Shown: positions 22,951 through 34,180 of the stretch, one piece after another
How the letters are laid out: the number at the start of each line of letters is the position of its first letter
Position numbering within the stretch: position 1 is the first letter of the stretch
NCBI GenBank assembly: GCA_037127255.1
Contig: JBANSL010000004.1
Span: 56,088,318 to 56,152,317, forward strand
DNA from: Persicaria tinctoria
Lineage: Eukaryota > Streptophyta > Magnoliopsida > Caryophyllales > Polygonaceae
Reading direction: 5' to 3'
DNA: 64,000 bases
The notes under the pieces: generated by a model
What the model was told of the DNA's origin: nothing
Database searches by the model: none
What the model saw: only the letters and a program-made list of their open reading frames with translations
Translations under genes and position numbers: made by a program

Positions 22951-25208
22951 ACATAAAATAAAACCAAATAAAACAGCACTCGCAAATGATCCTTTAAAGA
23001 ATATTCAAGAATGGTCAAAACCTTTATCAACCGACCTCAACAGGGTACTCAAAACACTTTAAAGATGATTCCGACTTTGATTCCAACCTTCGACCTCGTA
23101 GCACCTAACCTGCGAAAATAGGCCTGGCGTCCGAATGCGATGAAGGACACCAGCCATCCAAACAAAGGACGGTTAGTTCGCGAGAACTAGCAAATGACGG
23201 CTCGAAAACTGGGACTTCTCTGGACTCCAACTCAGTGACCATAATACGGTATGAATCTAAACCCAGATGTGATTATTGAGAATATTTATGTGAAGGCTAA
23301 ACATTTTAACATGACTCCTGAGACACGGATAATCCATAAGGATTGAGTAACAAAAGATGCGAGTGATGAGCACTCTTAGGAACCATACTCCGAGTACGAA
23401 TGGAATATGATACAAAGCTAATTGTAATCACCGTAAACACTTTTCAAAACATTACTTACCACATTACTATACTAGTCAAACAAGGGAGATACTTTATTAT
23501 ATTAAATTAAATGTTTTATCATAACCTTACAAAACACTTCTAGTAAACCAACAATGGCACACTTCTTCATGGAAGTGGAAGGGTTTCATGAAACTTTAAA
23601 ACCGAGAGCGCTATGTCTCGTATCACTTACATAAGACGCTAGGTCTTGATGAGAACGCAATGTCTCATATCACTTACATAAGACACTAGTCTTGATGAGA
23701 GCGCCATGTCTCATATCACCACCTATCTTACTTAACATGAGCTCAAACAAAACTTGATATCCTACTACTAGGTTCACATGACTTTGCATTGATTGATACG
23801 TTTTACTTTGATTGATCTTGATTTAATTTAGTTCCAATCGTAACACACAATCCTCACATTGTTAACTATTTTATTAAGACACCCTAGGTGATCACACAAC
23901 ACAAAATAACCCATGTTATTTATAGGTAACATGGATGCCAAATGAAATGAAAGCAAATAAAATAAAGGATGGAAACATCAAAGAAATAACATGTTCCATT
24001 CCTAACCAATCAGCATGAAAGGACAAAAATAAATCATGCTTTAAATGACCGGTGGGTAACGATATTATTATTATCTTATTAAGGTCACCCAATTAAACTT
24101 GCCAAATTCAAACTGAACGGTAAATAAATCACACAAGTAGGTGAATTGTAATTTATTTGTAATTAATTTGGCAAGCATTTCAAGAAAAGAAAACAACTAG
24201 ACACGAAAGCACCGAAATGAGCGGAAAGGCTCGGAAAGTCACTTGCCTTGGTCCGAAGTTGCAAGTTTTGACTTAAGTGGTTGGTTGGACTCGAATTCCC
24301 TCGTCTGAGCGTGATGGTTGACGGTTGTTTGCGATCTAACGGAATTGAAAGCGATTTATGCCCAAGTAAAAGTACGGGTTAGAATCTGAAATTTTGAAAA
24401 TCGAAAAAGGGCATATTTTAACAAAATAAAAACTTATGGGGGTTTGGTGTAAATAGTTCACCTCCTTCCTCCTCCCGTCACTGCTACTACGTTCACACAA
24501 CAGCTCCTCAACTGGCTATGGTGGCTCGGCGGCGGTGGCTCGGCACGGTACGGAACTTCGACAGAGGCGATGGTGGCTCCGGCCGAGGAGGGTGGTGGTT
24601 CCGGAAGCGGCGACGAGCTCTCCAGGCGGCTCCGGCGACGGAGAGGTTCAAAGTGGATTTGGGGTTTTCGAATTCGGGATGTTTTTATGAATGTTTTGTG
24701 AGGGGAAACGTTCCTGGAAGGGTTTAGAACACAATGGGATAGGCTAGAAGCTCTGATTTCTTCTCTACGAGATGAATTTCGGAGAACACCGAACCCTATA
24801 TTTATAGTCGATGTCATACGAAGCCGAATTGGATCGAATCGAATCTCAGAAACTAACCCCAAATCTATAGAAAAGCTATCTAGTTGATCAATTGAATAAA
24901 ATCTATCATATTTTGGCCGATTTAGATAAAAATTCGATTTTGGGATAAGCCCGTTTGACTTCGTTTTTACCCCGAATCTCCAAATTGGTTACATAAATCT
25001 CATCTTCAAGGAGTGGAGAACATTCTAGAAACAAAAACGGTTTGATTCGGGCGAGATTTGAGGAGGTCGAAAATCACCCAATTTCAACAGTGATTCTAAC
25101 GGCTGGAGGTAGGAGAAGGGTTCAAGGGCCGGTTCAGCCATTTTCTTTTTATTTTCTAATGGTCCGGTTCGGTTCAAGTGAACCCAAAGGAGAAATGATT
25201 TAAACCTA

Positions 25209-25210
<2 letters not shown>

Positions 25211-25287
<77 letters not shown>
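25211..25287. repeat. (TA)n microsatellite
   Basis: Almost uninterrupted TA dinucleotides for about 77 bp inside the solo LTR. Confidence 0.95.
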
Positions 25288-25291
<4 letters not shown>

Positions 25292-25694
25292 CCGAAAATC
25301 TTATTTATTAAAATTCTACACAACTTAAATAATAGAATAATAAAATATTTAATTTAAATACATTTTATTTTATGCAACAATGGTTTACTATTACCTTATA
25401 TTACATATATATATATTTTAGGGAAATTAAAATAAGTTATAACAATAAATCCCTCTTTATTTGAATAAAAATATGCAAACTTGTTTTAAAATAATATGAC
25501 TTAAAATAAATAACTTATTTATTAAATTTTACTCAAACGAAAAAAAAAAATGAAATGTGTCAAAATAGTTACGAACTTTATATACATTTAATTTCCAAAA
25601 ATCATTATTAAGTTCAGAAACAAAAGAACTTTTATATAAATATATATTTTCTTAAAAAGAAATCCCCAAAAATACTTTGGGGTATTTCAACTTC

Positions 25695-26164
25695 TTTCAT
25701 TGTCAATTGGTTTTGAGAAAGAACCTCATTGTGTTTATTTGTTGTTCGTGTCTTTCGTATGATCGTGTGTGGGTTTGCACATGCCATTTTTTCAGCTTGT
25801 CTTGACCCCATCAAGCTCAGCCGAGATTAACATGATATCATAGCCGGGTTCGGCTAGTTTTGTTCTGAATTTTGGATTAATAGGGTTGTTGGACTTGTGA
25901 CATGTCGCCAGCATTGGTTCCGTTTAAGCGTATATGTAGCAAGTTTGTATTGGCTAAAAAAAGTTGTTGCACTTGAGGGATCCCGTTGGATTTATGTGGT
26001 GCTTCTGTATCTCGTATATAAGCTTACACGTGATCTTTCTCCAACTTGTCTGGACCCAGCAAGCCCAATCGAGTTTAACAAAGTTCAACCTTTCTACGAA
26101 TGAATTGAACAATTTCATATTAATTTTTAAGAGAATTCGAACTCTATATCACAACTATTATACC
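25695..26164. repeat. Unannotated stretch with an internal duplication
   Basis: Between the solo LTR and the hAT element. The block near 25795-25835 (CTTGTCTTGACCCCATCAAG, then GAGATTAAC) recurs diverged near 26043-26085 (CTTGTCTGGACCCAGCAAG, then GAGTTTAAC), about 245 bp apart in direct orientation. No gene seen. Confidence 0.5.
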
Positions 26165-27019
26165 CAGGGGTGGAGTTGAGGGGGGCCTAGAGGGTCACGT
26201 GCCCCCTCATTTGAAGAGCTATCTAGTTGTATTCTCCTCGTCGATAGCTTCATTTTCATATATAATACGCCTTAATTCGACATCTTATTAAAAAGTTAGA
26301 AATGTTTAAAAATTAAAGGTATATTAATGATGTGATTTAGACACATAGGAGACTAGAGTTTCTCCTATATATTGTGTAAGGTTTCCCATTTTTAATACAA
26401 GTTAAATTTTTGAATTAAAAGTTGAGCACATTTGCTTCATTTTATTCCGGGTTAAGGATCATGTTTTTGGTGAGATGCTCCTCAGAGTGCGATTCCGAGA
26501 GGATTGTGATCGAGTGTGGGAGGTTCAAGGGTGAGAGGCCTGCGAATTTTGCCATACATATCCGGTTACTAGTAGAAAGTTCATCTCATTAATAATGGAG
26601 GAACGTCATCGTCGATCCTGGCAGCTCGGAGTGTTCCCGAGCACATCAATTAATCTCTTTAATTTTGTTTCAATGAGTATATAATGCTTCTATAATTTTC
26701 TTAAATTATCATTCACGTACTATAATTCATCTCTAGAGCTTCGAAATGAGAGGTTATATTAATCATTTCGCCAATTAAATAAGAAGTTGCACAAGTTTAA
26801 AATTTATATATTTGGTTATACATGATATGTTATGAGTGCAACAAGTTATATATGTTAACTAAGGTTATTATTCGAGCCAAACAAGTCTAGTATTGTTTGA
26901 TTATATTTAGCTCATTTAGAAACAAGTCAAACTCGAGTCGAACCTATATATATATATAGGGTGAGGTTAAAGTGAAAAAGGGGCTTAAGATGAAAATTTC
27001 TCTTAAAGTGAAAAACACA

Positions 27020-27480
27020 TACCCGCTTTCCATTCCAACAGTAGATCGAAGGAGGCAAGGAGCGCTCTCGGACTCCCGCACCCACACCCACCTCGAGCCA
27101 CCTCCGGCCACCAGCGACCAGCCGCCCTCGAGCCCACCGCTGTGCGCACCCCCGAGCCCAGACGTTGCCCGTTCGAGCCACCTGCTGCCCCGACGAGCCC
27201 AGACGAGGCCTGTTCGACGCGCTCCCACGCCGCCCCACGAGCCCAGCAGCTTCGCTGTCGGCCTCCCACGCCGCCCCACGAGCCACCTCCGGCCACCAGC
27301 CACCACGTGCTCGAACCCCCTCCCTCAGCCGCACCCCCCGAGACCGGAACCCACATGGTTCGAGCCCAGCCGAGCCTACACCGAGCCATCTTCCCCAACA
27401 ACGCTAATCGGTGCTATTGGCTCGGAATACCTTCGAAATCCCGATTTCGCTCCTTGTTTCCACTCGAATTTGGTATGATT
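27020..27480. other. GC-rich segment in element Y, probable captured gene sequence
   Basis: Long overlapping frames on both strands (plus 26972-27478 and 27142-27537; minus 27003-27401) come from Pro/Arg/Ala-rich sequence such as GAGCCCA and CCACCTCC repeats. A sharp composition break occurs on each side. No domain recognised; a typical Pack-type interior. Confidence 0.35.
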
Positions 27481-27570
27481 TCTAACCCTAAACTTGTTTA
27501 TTACAACTATTTAGGTTGTTTGAATGATTTAGGTTGAGATTGAAAACCTAGGATTTGATTTAGGAGCGGA

Positions 27571-28210
27571 ATTTGGGGCTTTTTGCCAAAAGCCAAATTG
27601 ATTGAAATTGATGATATGGTTGTGTTGTTGGGTTTATTTTGAGTTAATTTCATTTTCATATCATTGTCAAATTGTTTATAGATCATTAGCTAATTGGATT
27701 TTAGAATTTTTTATTGCGATATGTTTTATAATTTGGGGCTTTTTGCCAAAAACAAAATTGATTGAAATTGATGATATGGTTGTGTTGTTGGCTTGATTTT
27801 GAGCTAATTTCATGTTCATATCATTGTCAAATTGTTTATGGATCATGAGCTAATTGAATTTTAGAATTTTATATTACGATATGTTTTAGAATTTGGGGCT
27901 TTTTGCCAAAAACAAAATTGACTGAAATTGATGATATGGTTGTGTTGTTGGGTTGATTTGGAGCTAATTTCATGTTCATATCATTGTCAAATTGTTTATG
28001 GATCATGATCTAATTGGATTTTAGAATATTATTGCGATATATTTTAGAATTTGGGGTTTTTTTGCCAACATCCAAATTGATTGAAATTGATTATATGGCT
28101 GTGATGTTGGGTTGATTTGGAGCTAATTTCATGTTCATAGCATTGTCAAATTGGTTGTGAATCATGAGCTAATTGGATTTTAGAATTTTGTTGTGATATG
28201 CTTTAGATCG
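27571..28210. repeat. Tandem repeat, four units of about 160 bp
   Basis: Units start at the word TTTGGGGCTTTTTGCC near 27573, 27733, 27893 and 28051, giving periods of 160, 160 and 158. Each contains AAATTGATTGAAATTGATGA, TGTTGGGTTGATTT, TTCATATCATTGTC and GAGCTAATTGGATTTTAGAA in the same order. The copies look similar enough to be fairly recent. Confidence 0.9.
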
Positions 28211-28247
28211 ATTAGGCTCTTCTATTTTAGCATGAAAATCATAATTT

Positions 28248-28317
28248 AGCCTATTAGCTCAATTGGTAGAGCAATGTGCGTTTGCACAAAGATGTGGGTT
28301 CAAATCCCACATAGGTT
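28248..28317 (+). ncRNA. tRNA-like sequence, left inverted end
   Basis: Acceptor arms AGCCTAT and ATAGGTT pair over 7 bp with one G-U. The D arm is GCTC...GAGC with the A-box TAGCTCAATTGGTAGAGC. The T arm GTGGG-TTCAAAT-CCCAC is perfect, with a B-box. The anticodon arm is abnormal: TGTGC/GCACA closes a 4-nt loop (GTTT), and the segment between D and T stems is 1-2 nt short. So it is tRNA-derived, with possible Pol III promoter boxes, but not a normal tRNA. An inverted, more diverged copy sits at 28899-28972. Confidence 0.75.
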
Positions 28318-28438
28318 ACATAATAGACAAGAGCGCAATAATCGCAAATTGTTAATCATGCACATTATAATCTTAGTTATGCACAATTGTATACTACTTT
28401 TGCACAATCGTATCTTACTTTTGCACAATTGTACTATT

Positions 28439-28800
28439 AGATATGCACAACATAATGTTACATTTGCAAAACATAGTGTTATATTTGCACAACTTAAAGT
28501 TATATTTTGCACAATATAATGTTATATTCGCACAACATAATATTATATGTGCACAACGTAACATTATATTATTAGATATGCACAACATAATGTTACATTT
28601 GCAAAACATAGTGTTATATTTGCACAACTTAAAGTTATATTTGCACAATATAATATTGTTATATTCGCACAACATAATATTATATGTGCACAACGTAACA
28701 TTATATTATTAGATATGCACAATATAATGTTACATTTGCAAAACATAGTGTTATATTTGCACAACTTAAAGTTTTATTTGCACATTATAATGTTATATAT
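28439..28800. repeat. Higher-order repeat of TTGCACAA words
   Basis: Units start at AGATATGCACAA near 28439, 28574 and 28711 (periods 135 and 137, third partial). Each is built of about 20-bp subunits of the form ATATTTGCACAACATAATGTT. Simpler subunits continue to the left (28355-28438) and right (to about 28860). It fills the space between the two tRNA-like ends. Confidence 0.85.
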
Positions 28801-28898
28801 GCATTATATCATCTTATTTGTGCACATTATCATTTTTTTATTGCACTTTATAATCTTATTCATGAACGGGAACACAAAAAAAAAAAACAACCATAAAT

Positions 28899-28972
28899 AG
28901 CTTATGCGGGATTTTGAACTCGAACGTTTGTGCATTGGCACATCACTATACCATTTTTTGAGCTAATAGGCT
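28899..28972 (-). ncRNA. tRNA-like sequence, right inverted end
   Basis: The minus strand starts AGCCTATTAGCTCA, like the left copy, and ends with a B-box-like GAGTTCAAAATCCCGCATAAG. The internal GATGTGCCAATGCACA replaces the anticodon arm. It is more diverged than the left copy. Together they form inverted termini of a 725-bp unit. Confidence 0.6.
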
Positions 28973-30097
28973 TTTAATGGCACATGTTGCATTCAAGTAC
29001 AAAACTGTCATAAAATAGCGGTCCATAAAGAAAATTTTTGGTAGGACACATTATGAAAATGCACATTTATTAATAATAACATTTATTGTATTATTTGTTC
29101 ACTTTATATTTTGTAATCTCATCTTTTTCCCTTTTTAAAATAAAGACAAAAACTGTGATGTAACATTCTTGTTGTATTTTTTTAATATTATAGTTGCACC
29201 TAACAATATTATTTGAAATAAAAATTACGGGCTAAAATCTGTAATTTTCATAATTGAAATAAGGGCAATATTCGTATGAATGGAAAGTTTGGGGGAGGCG
29301 TGTGAAATTTACCCCATAATTAGGGTAATTTAACCATTTTTCCCATTTACTCATAAAATTAGGCCAATTTACACCAAAATTAGGCCTATTTATTCATTAC
29401 TCATTTAATTAGGCCCATTAACCTTTAAATTAGGCCCATTTACATCCAAATTAGACTATTTTCACTTTAAGAGGGATTTTCATCTTAAGCCTCATTTTCA
29501 TTTGAACCTTTACCTATATATATGTATATATGTAAACTCGAGCTAATACTCGACTTGTTGAGTAAATGGATAAGCTTGAACTGAGTTTTTTTTTCCAAGT
29601 ATCATGTAACTTTACTTGCTCATGGCATATTAACTAAAAAGAAAATTTATAAATTTCACAAAATTCGTTCTATTTTAGTTTCAATCGAGCCAAGCCGAGC
29701 TCTAAATCAAGCATAAAAATGTGCTCATTATCAACTCATTTTGTAAATGATGCTCGATCGAGCTGAGCTATTATTGAGCAAAACTCGAGCCAAGCTCTAG
29801 CTACTTTTCTCATATAACAACCATAATCTTAACTTAATGTTTATTATATTGTGCTTTCTATATATATATTTAGTTATTTTTTTCGGATATTTCATTTATA
29901 TATTTATATTTCTTTTTTTAGGCGCAAAAAAAATGATATTGTACATTTTATCATAAACTGATGACATTTTATCTTAAAATAACATTATTTATCATTGTAT
30001 TAAATATAATTATGTTAATTTAATCCAAAACTATATCGTACATGTATAAATATTGTGCCCCCTTGAAAAAATTTCTTGCTCCTCCACTGATTATACC

Positions 30098-30577
30098 AAA
30101 GTACTTTTAAAAGGGGATTTTTTTTTCTCGTTTTAATTTTCTTTTTAGTATCAATGCATTAGCCAACACCAATATATTGAAATAAAATATGTTTTTTTAG
30201 TGATCTAAAATAAAAAGTAATGAGACACGTTAACAAAACCATTTATTTATAATATAATATCAAAAGATTCAATAATTTGTTTTCAATGATGGCAAGGCGG
30301 GAGTGCTCTGGGTCTAAATTGGTGCCTTTTCCAAGAAACGAATCTTACAAACAAGCTAAAGCTTAGGAGAGCTGTTATGTTGTGCATTGATGGACCGACC
30401 ATCTACAATACATACTGTATTAATAATACTCTTTTTGGATTATCATCTCGGTTCGATTACCCAAAGTAAATTTACATCCGGATTAATTAAGAGGTCCTTT
30501 CTAGGATAAGATCATCCTTCCAATTCAGTTTTCCTATATACATCATCAGCGAGTTTTGAACCTTATTTTGAAACTAA
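30098..30577. other. AT-rich spacer
   Basis: No gene, repeat unit or transposon end recognised between the hAT and Harbinger elements. Confidence 0.5.
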
Positions 30578-31545
30578 GGCTGTGTTTGAAAGCGATTTAT
30601 GTGAGGTTATATTAGGTTATTTTTTTTTGGCAACTGATTGTTCGGTGTTTGGCAGTGTCTTTCCCTGTAGTTGCCAGAGGTTGAGTTGCAGTTTATTTTC
30701 ACCAAAATCGGAAGCTTGGGGGGTCAGCTTTGCTAGTTTATTCAATCAGTTTTGTGAAAATTGGGCAATTTTGCCCTTCACTCCTTCGCTCTCTTTGTAT
30801 CCCAGCACATCAATGGAGATGAAATTGAAGCGCCGTTATAGAGGAGAGACAGTGAAAGGAAGATGAAATTGAAGCCGGCGGGAGCGACGACGACGCAAAC
30901 AGCGGAGATCGGGCGGAATTTCTGGAAGACGGTGGGCGAAGACGGCCGAGATTGGGATAACTCGCATCAACTTTATAATCGTTACTATAACCACCATCAA
31001 TTGATTTCAGAATTGACGAATTTGATTGTTGATTCCCATCTCTAAGCGGAGATGACGGGGGTTTAGCGGGCCGGCACTGCTGGCGGCGGTAGATTTTTGT
31101 GGACTGGCCGGAGTTTGGCGGGCGGTGGGCGGCGATTGGTTTGAAGTGAATTGGAGGTGGGGGGTTTGTGGAATGGGCGAGGAAGTAGCGATAGTTGGAG
31201 AAGGTGAGAGAAGGGAGTGAACCAAAACGACGTCGTTGGGTGTGGCGGAAGGAGTTGTCAGGCAAAGGAAGCGGTGGGATGGCTGTCGCCATTGCTGCCG
31301 CTCGCTATAGGATGAGGGGGGATGAGGGTGGGTAGGTGAGGGTAAATAATTAAGGGTAGTTTGGTCATTTTACTCATAAATACATCCCTTACACCTCATA
31401 CCAACCAAACACCAATCAGTTTTTTTTACCAGGTTATTTTTAAAATAAAACCTCCAACTCCCACACCTTCATAATACCCAAAATAAACTCCAACCCCTAA
31501 AAAATACCCAACCCCTAAAAAACCTTCCATTTGCCAAACACGGCC
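30578..31545. mobile_element. PIF/Harbinger-type element with internal open frame
   Basis: Ends GGCTGTGTTTG and (reverse complement) GGCCGTGTTTGGC, flanked by the 3-bp duplication TAA (30575-30577, 31546-31548). Both termini and the TAA target fit PIF/Harbinger. Length 968 bp, no transposase. The interior is GC-rich relative to the flanks and carries a 160-codon minus frame. Confidence 0.85.
30810..31292 (-). CDS. Open frame carried by the Harbinger element
   Basis: 160 residues, starting MATAIPPLPLPDNSFRHTQR, rich in Ser, Pro, Arg and Asn with few acidic residues in the first half, which is the composition of a plastid transit peptide. No domain recognised. It begins inside the element and stops before the other end, so it is most likely the captured first exon of a host gene. 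It could also be a chance frame in GC-rich sequence. Confidence 0.3.
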   Translation of the reverse strand: MATAIPPLPLPDNSFRHTQRRRFGSLPSLTFSNYRYFLAHSTNPPPPIHFKPIAAHRPPNSGQSTKIYRRQQCRPAKPPSSPLRDGNQQSNSSILKSIDGGYSNDYKVDASYPNLGRLRPPSSRNSARSPLFASSSLPPASISSSFHCLSSITALQFHLH

Positions 31546-31571
31546 TAACTCTCATGGTTGTATGCAAATAT

Positions 31572-31790
31572 CTAAATGTGCATTTTTTTTTTGGATATTT
31601 TTTAGCTCAATTGGTTGCTTTTGGAGTGTGCAAATACGCACATTCGAGAATGTAATGTGCAATTTTTTTATTTTTTTTTTATGATTTTTGTTTTATTTTT
31701 TATTTTAAATTAATTGTATTCGAATGATGTGTAAAAAATACACGTTTGACCATTGGAGCAAAATACCAAAAAGTACAGTGTATTTTTACA
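31572..31790. repeat. Inverted-repeat element with AGCTCAATTGG arm
   Basis: The left arm contains TTTTTTAGCTCAATTGGTTG and GTGTGCAAATACGCAC. The right arm (reverse complement) contains TTTTTGGTATTTTGCTCCAATGGTC and GTGTATTTTTTACAC. The A-box-like AGCTCAATTGG recalls the tRNA-like ends at 28248, but no clear B-box follows. Confidence 0.45.
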
Positions 31791-31799
31791 CACCTTGTG

Positions 31800-33280
31800 C
31801 AAATATATATATACATTATAGACAAAACAATTGTGAATAGTCTGATCTATATAGTAAGATATTTATTTGTAAATTAATAGAATATATGGATTAAAAAATA
31901 AATAAATAAATAATCAAATTAAGAAACATCTTTTGAAATACAACTTCTTAATTGGTGCAATACAAATTTCTAGCACTATAGTTTTAAATGAGTTTCGGAG
32001 AGAAATATTTTTATCAACAATACATGAGCTTTTAGATTTTATAGCTAAGTAAATAATACTAATCGATCAGTAGCTGTAGTAATAATATATATGATGGACA
32101 AAATTAATCGTTACAAAAAATTATCTATAAAAAAAGCGGTGGTGGGAAGTTTCCAAATCAATTCAAATAACAAAAATGGATCATATTGATATATGCAAGC
32201 TAGCAAAAGAAGTAATTAAGAATATATTCTAAACCTAGCTTTCAACAAACATTGATGATTACTGCATAATCAAGTACGAGTAGTATTATTGATATATAGA
32301 AAGCCAAACCCAAATTAAAATTAAGTTAATTAAATTAATGTAGGAAATTGTACGTGTAAACCATGTGAGCTGCAAATAAAACAAAGTCGTAGATTTGATG
32401 AACAGATCTAGGGCAGAAGATATCACTTGGCCTGCCCCCTCAAATCCACACATTCATTTACACACATAAGACATCAATTATTCAATTGTCCTGCAAAAAT
32501 CCAACAAAAACTTTTGCAAGAACATGTTGGTTAAATTTTTGGGCCCTTTTTGTTATCCGTTTTATACATATCATATGGACCCGGCCATATATATTGTACG
32601 TTATAGCTCCATCATTTTCTATCCAAATAAAAAATGGATCGAAAATCTATACCTAAAGGTAAGGTAACATATGGACCAAGCCTGTCGATAGTGATTAGTG
32701 ACTACTGACTAGTCACTACACACTAGTTGAAAGCGCCTCGATCTGAACAAAACCATAAAAGATGGGAAATTGAGAATCGAAGAATGCAAGTAGGAGTACG
32801 TACGCGGAAAAAGTTTATATGATCGACAACATCATAAACAGTTTGGCCAAGTTTCCATTTTAGGACGTACATGTGCCTGCGTCCGAGTCAGTCGACCGGT
32901 GAGCACTCTTCTCGATCGATCGTGTTGCAACAAACTAGCGAGAATTGAGTTTTGAAAGCCTTGAGCAACAACAATATATGAATTAATGAAACATTGGCCT
33001 TTACCCATATATGAATTGAAACCTGCCAATATATTTGGCAGGTTTAAAAAGCCGATGTGATAAACAAATATATACTGTGTAACGAGTGGATGAAATATGT
33101 CCATTGGATTAAGAAAATAAATGACTCAGATATGATAAACAAAAGTGTGTGAATCGAGGGCCGCGTGGATTAAATACAAATTGTTTCTCAGGGTTAGTAA
33201 TGGCGGCCAAGGGGACTGTACTCCGACGATAGAAATTTGTAGTATTTTTTTGAATTTTTTTTAAAAAAAATGTTAAAAAG
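31800..33280. other. AT-rich intergenic DNA
   Basis: No convincing coding frame. A 90-codon minus frame (32832-33104) has no recognisable domain and no splice context. No transposon termini found. Confidence 0.5.
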
Positions 33281-33287
33281 AATATAA

Positions 33288-33362
33288 AAGTTATATAGGT
33301 TAGTTGGTAAAGAGAGAAAGGGAAGCTCAAGGAATGCAAGAGGTCATGAGTTCAAGCCTGAC
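33288..33362 (+). other. SINE-head-like sequence with A- and B-box words
   Basis: GGTTAGTTGGTAAAGAG (about 33297) resembles an A-box and GGTCATGAGTTCAAGCCTGA (about 33341) a B-box, 40 bp apart, as in tRNA-derived SINE heads. No tail or target duplication was found, and the Athila-2 sequence follows closely. Confidence 0.35.
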
Positions 33363-33539
33363 TATTTAGTGCATGCACTATCTATCAATCAAGATCCCAG
33401 AACTTCCAGAAGGATCAAGCTAAAAGTTCAAACCTGAATGGGCAACTCTCCTTCCCAGTTTTCAGAGACAGAAAGAAAATCCAAATATGTATATGGCAGA
33501 ATTTCTTAGCGTTTGCATCAATCTATGAAATGCAAGCTT

Positions 33540-34180
33540 AAATGATGATCGGTTCATGCTACGAGTCTTCCCATTCTCTTTACGCGATAAAGCAAAAGAT
33601 TGGTTGTACTGTCAGCCAGTAGGAAGCCTCACAACATGGGTTGACCTAAAGCGAGCATTTCTGAGCAAATACTTTCCAGCTACTCGAAGAAATGCAGTGA
33701 AGAAAGAGAATTCCAACATCATGCAAGGGGCAGATGAAACGCTCTAAAATATCTCTCAAGATTTCGCAAGCTCATATTCCGCTGTCCTAAGCACGAAATC
33801 TCAGAAGCTGATCTTATAGTCTATCTATATGAAGGACTGAAGAAAAAACAGAGCCGAAGTAAATGCAACTAGCGAAGGAGATATCTTTGACAAAACAACA
33901 AAAGAAGCAATGCAGATATTCGAGAAATTGTTAAACGCATCCTATCAGTATGAAAGAGATCTAGAGGCTCAGAGGGTTCAACGAATAGATCATAGCAACC
34001 CAGACATTGTGAGGACTGCGTGTGACATTCTAGCAGCACTCCGACCAGAACTCCTAGCTCTACCTCCACATGCTAATCCGAATGTCTTAGCACAACATGG
34101 AAATCTATTTCTGCAAGTAGATAAAAAAGGTACAAAACCAGTTTCACCACAGAAGTCCACCACCACCCAGAGCCACTCTT
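33540..34180 (+). pseudogene. Athila-2 gag fragment
   Basis: Gag core LRVFPFSLRDKAKDWLYC, then LTTWVDLKRAFLSKYF, ending IMQGADETL before a stop at 33745. Further gag-derived sequence in other frames follows (MQIFEKLLNASYQYERDLEA at 33910). The N-terminus is missing. Would form the particle shell if intact. Confidence 0.8.

Larger units (their letters stand above)
22760..25689 (-). mobile_element. Solo LTR of a Gypsy-type element upstream of the DUF1442 gene
   Basis: Plus-strand ends TGTAACACCCCC and GGGGTATTTCA (TG...CA) are flanked by the 5-bp duplication ACTTC (22755-22759, 25690-25694). Length 2.93 kb, similar to the LTR at 7205. A TATA-like CTATAAATATAGG on the minus strand (24796-24808) indicates minus orientation, the same as the gene. 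It contains TAAA (22915-22949) and TA (25211-25287) microsatellites. No internal coding region remains, so it arose by LTR-LTR recombination. Confidence 0.85.
26959..29514. mobile_element. Terminal-inverted-repeat element in TA repeats (element Y)
   Basis: Inverted ends of about 56 bp: GGGTGAGGTTAAAGTGAAAA on the left and GGTAAAGGTTCAAATGAAAA (reverse complement) on the right. They share GGGCTTAAGATGAAAAT-like and CTCTTAAAGTGAAAA blocks. Both borders are TATATATA runs, so the exact duplication is hidden. The interior has a GC-rich segment, a 160-bp tandem repeat and a smaller element with tRNA-like ends. No transposase is seen. It is inserted within the hAT element. Confidence 0.75.
26165..30089. 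mobile_element. hAT transposon, non-autonomous
   Basis: Ends CAGGGGTGGAG and (reverse complement) CAGTGGAGGAG are flanked by a perfect 8-bp duplication ATTATACC (26157-26164, 30090-30097). This is the hAT signature. No transposase or dimerisation domain is seen in 3.9 kb, and most of the interior is the nested element at 26959-29514. GAGGGGGGCC and GCCCCCTC words near the left end are subterminal repeats. Confidence 0.92.

Noticed and set aside
24458..24862. 134-codon minus frame as a host gene
   Set aside because: It lies downstream of the LTR TATA box and within the solo LTR; Pro/Ser-rich with no domain, so probably LTR leader sequence.
26927..27537. Overlapping long frames on both strands
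   Set aside because: All arise from the same GC-rich segment without a start context or domain; listed only as possible captured sequence.
28248..28317. Functional tRNA gene
   Set aside because: The anticodon arm closes on a 4-nt loop and the segment between D and T stems is too short, so no valid anticodon can be assigned.
28355..28860. CRISPR-like array
   Set aside because: Spacers are as repetitive as the repeats, and the context is plant transposon DNA; this is a minisatellite.
32832..33104. 90-codon minus frame as a gene
   Set aside because: No recognisable domain, no splice sites or promoter, AT-rich intergenic context.
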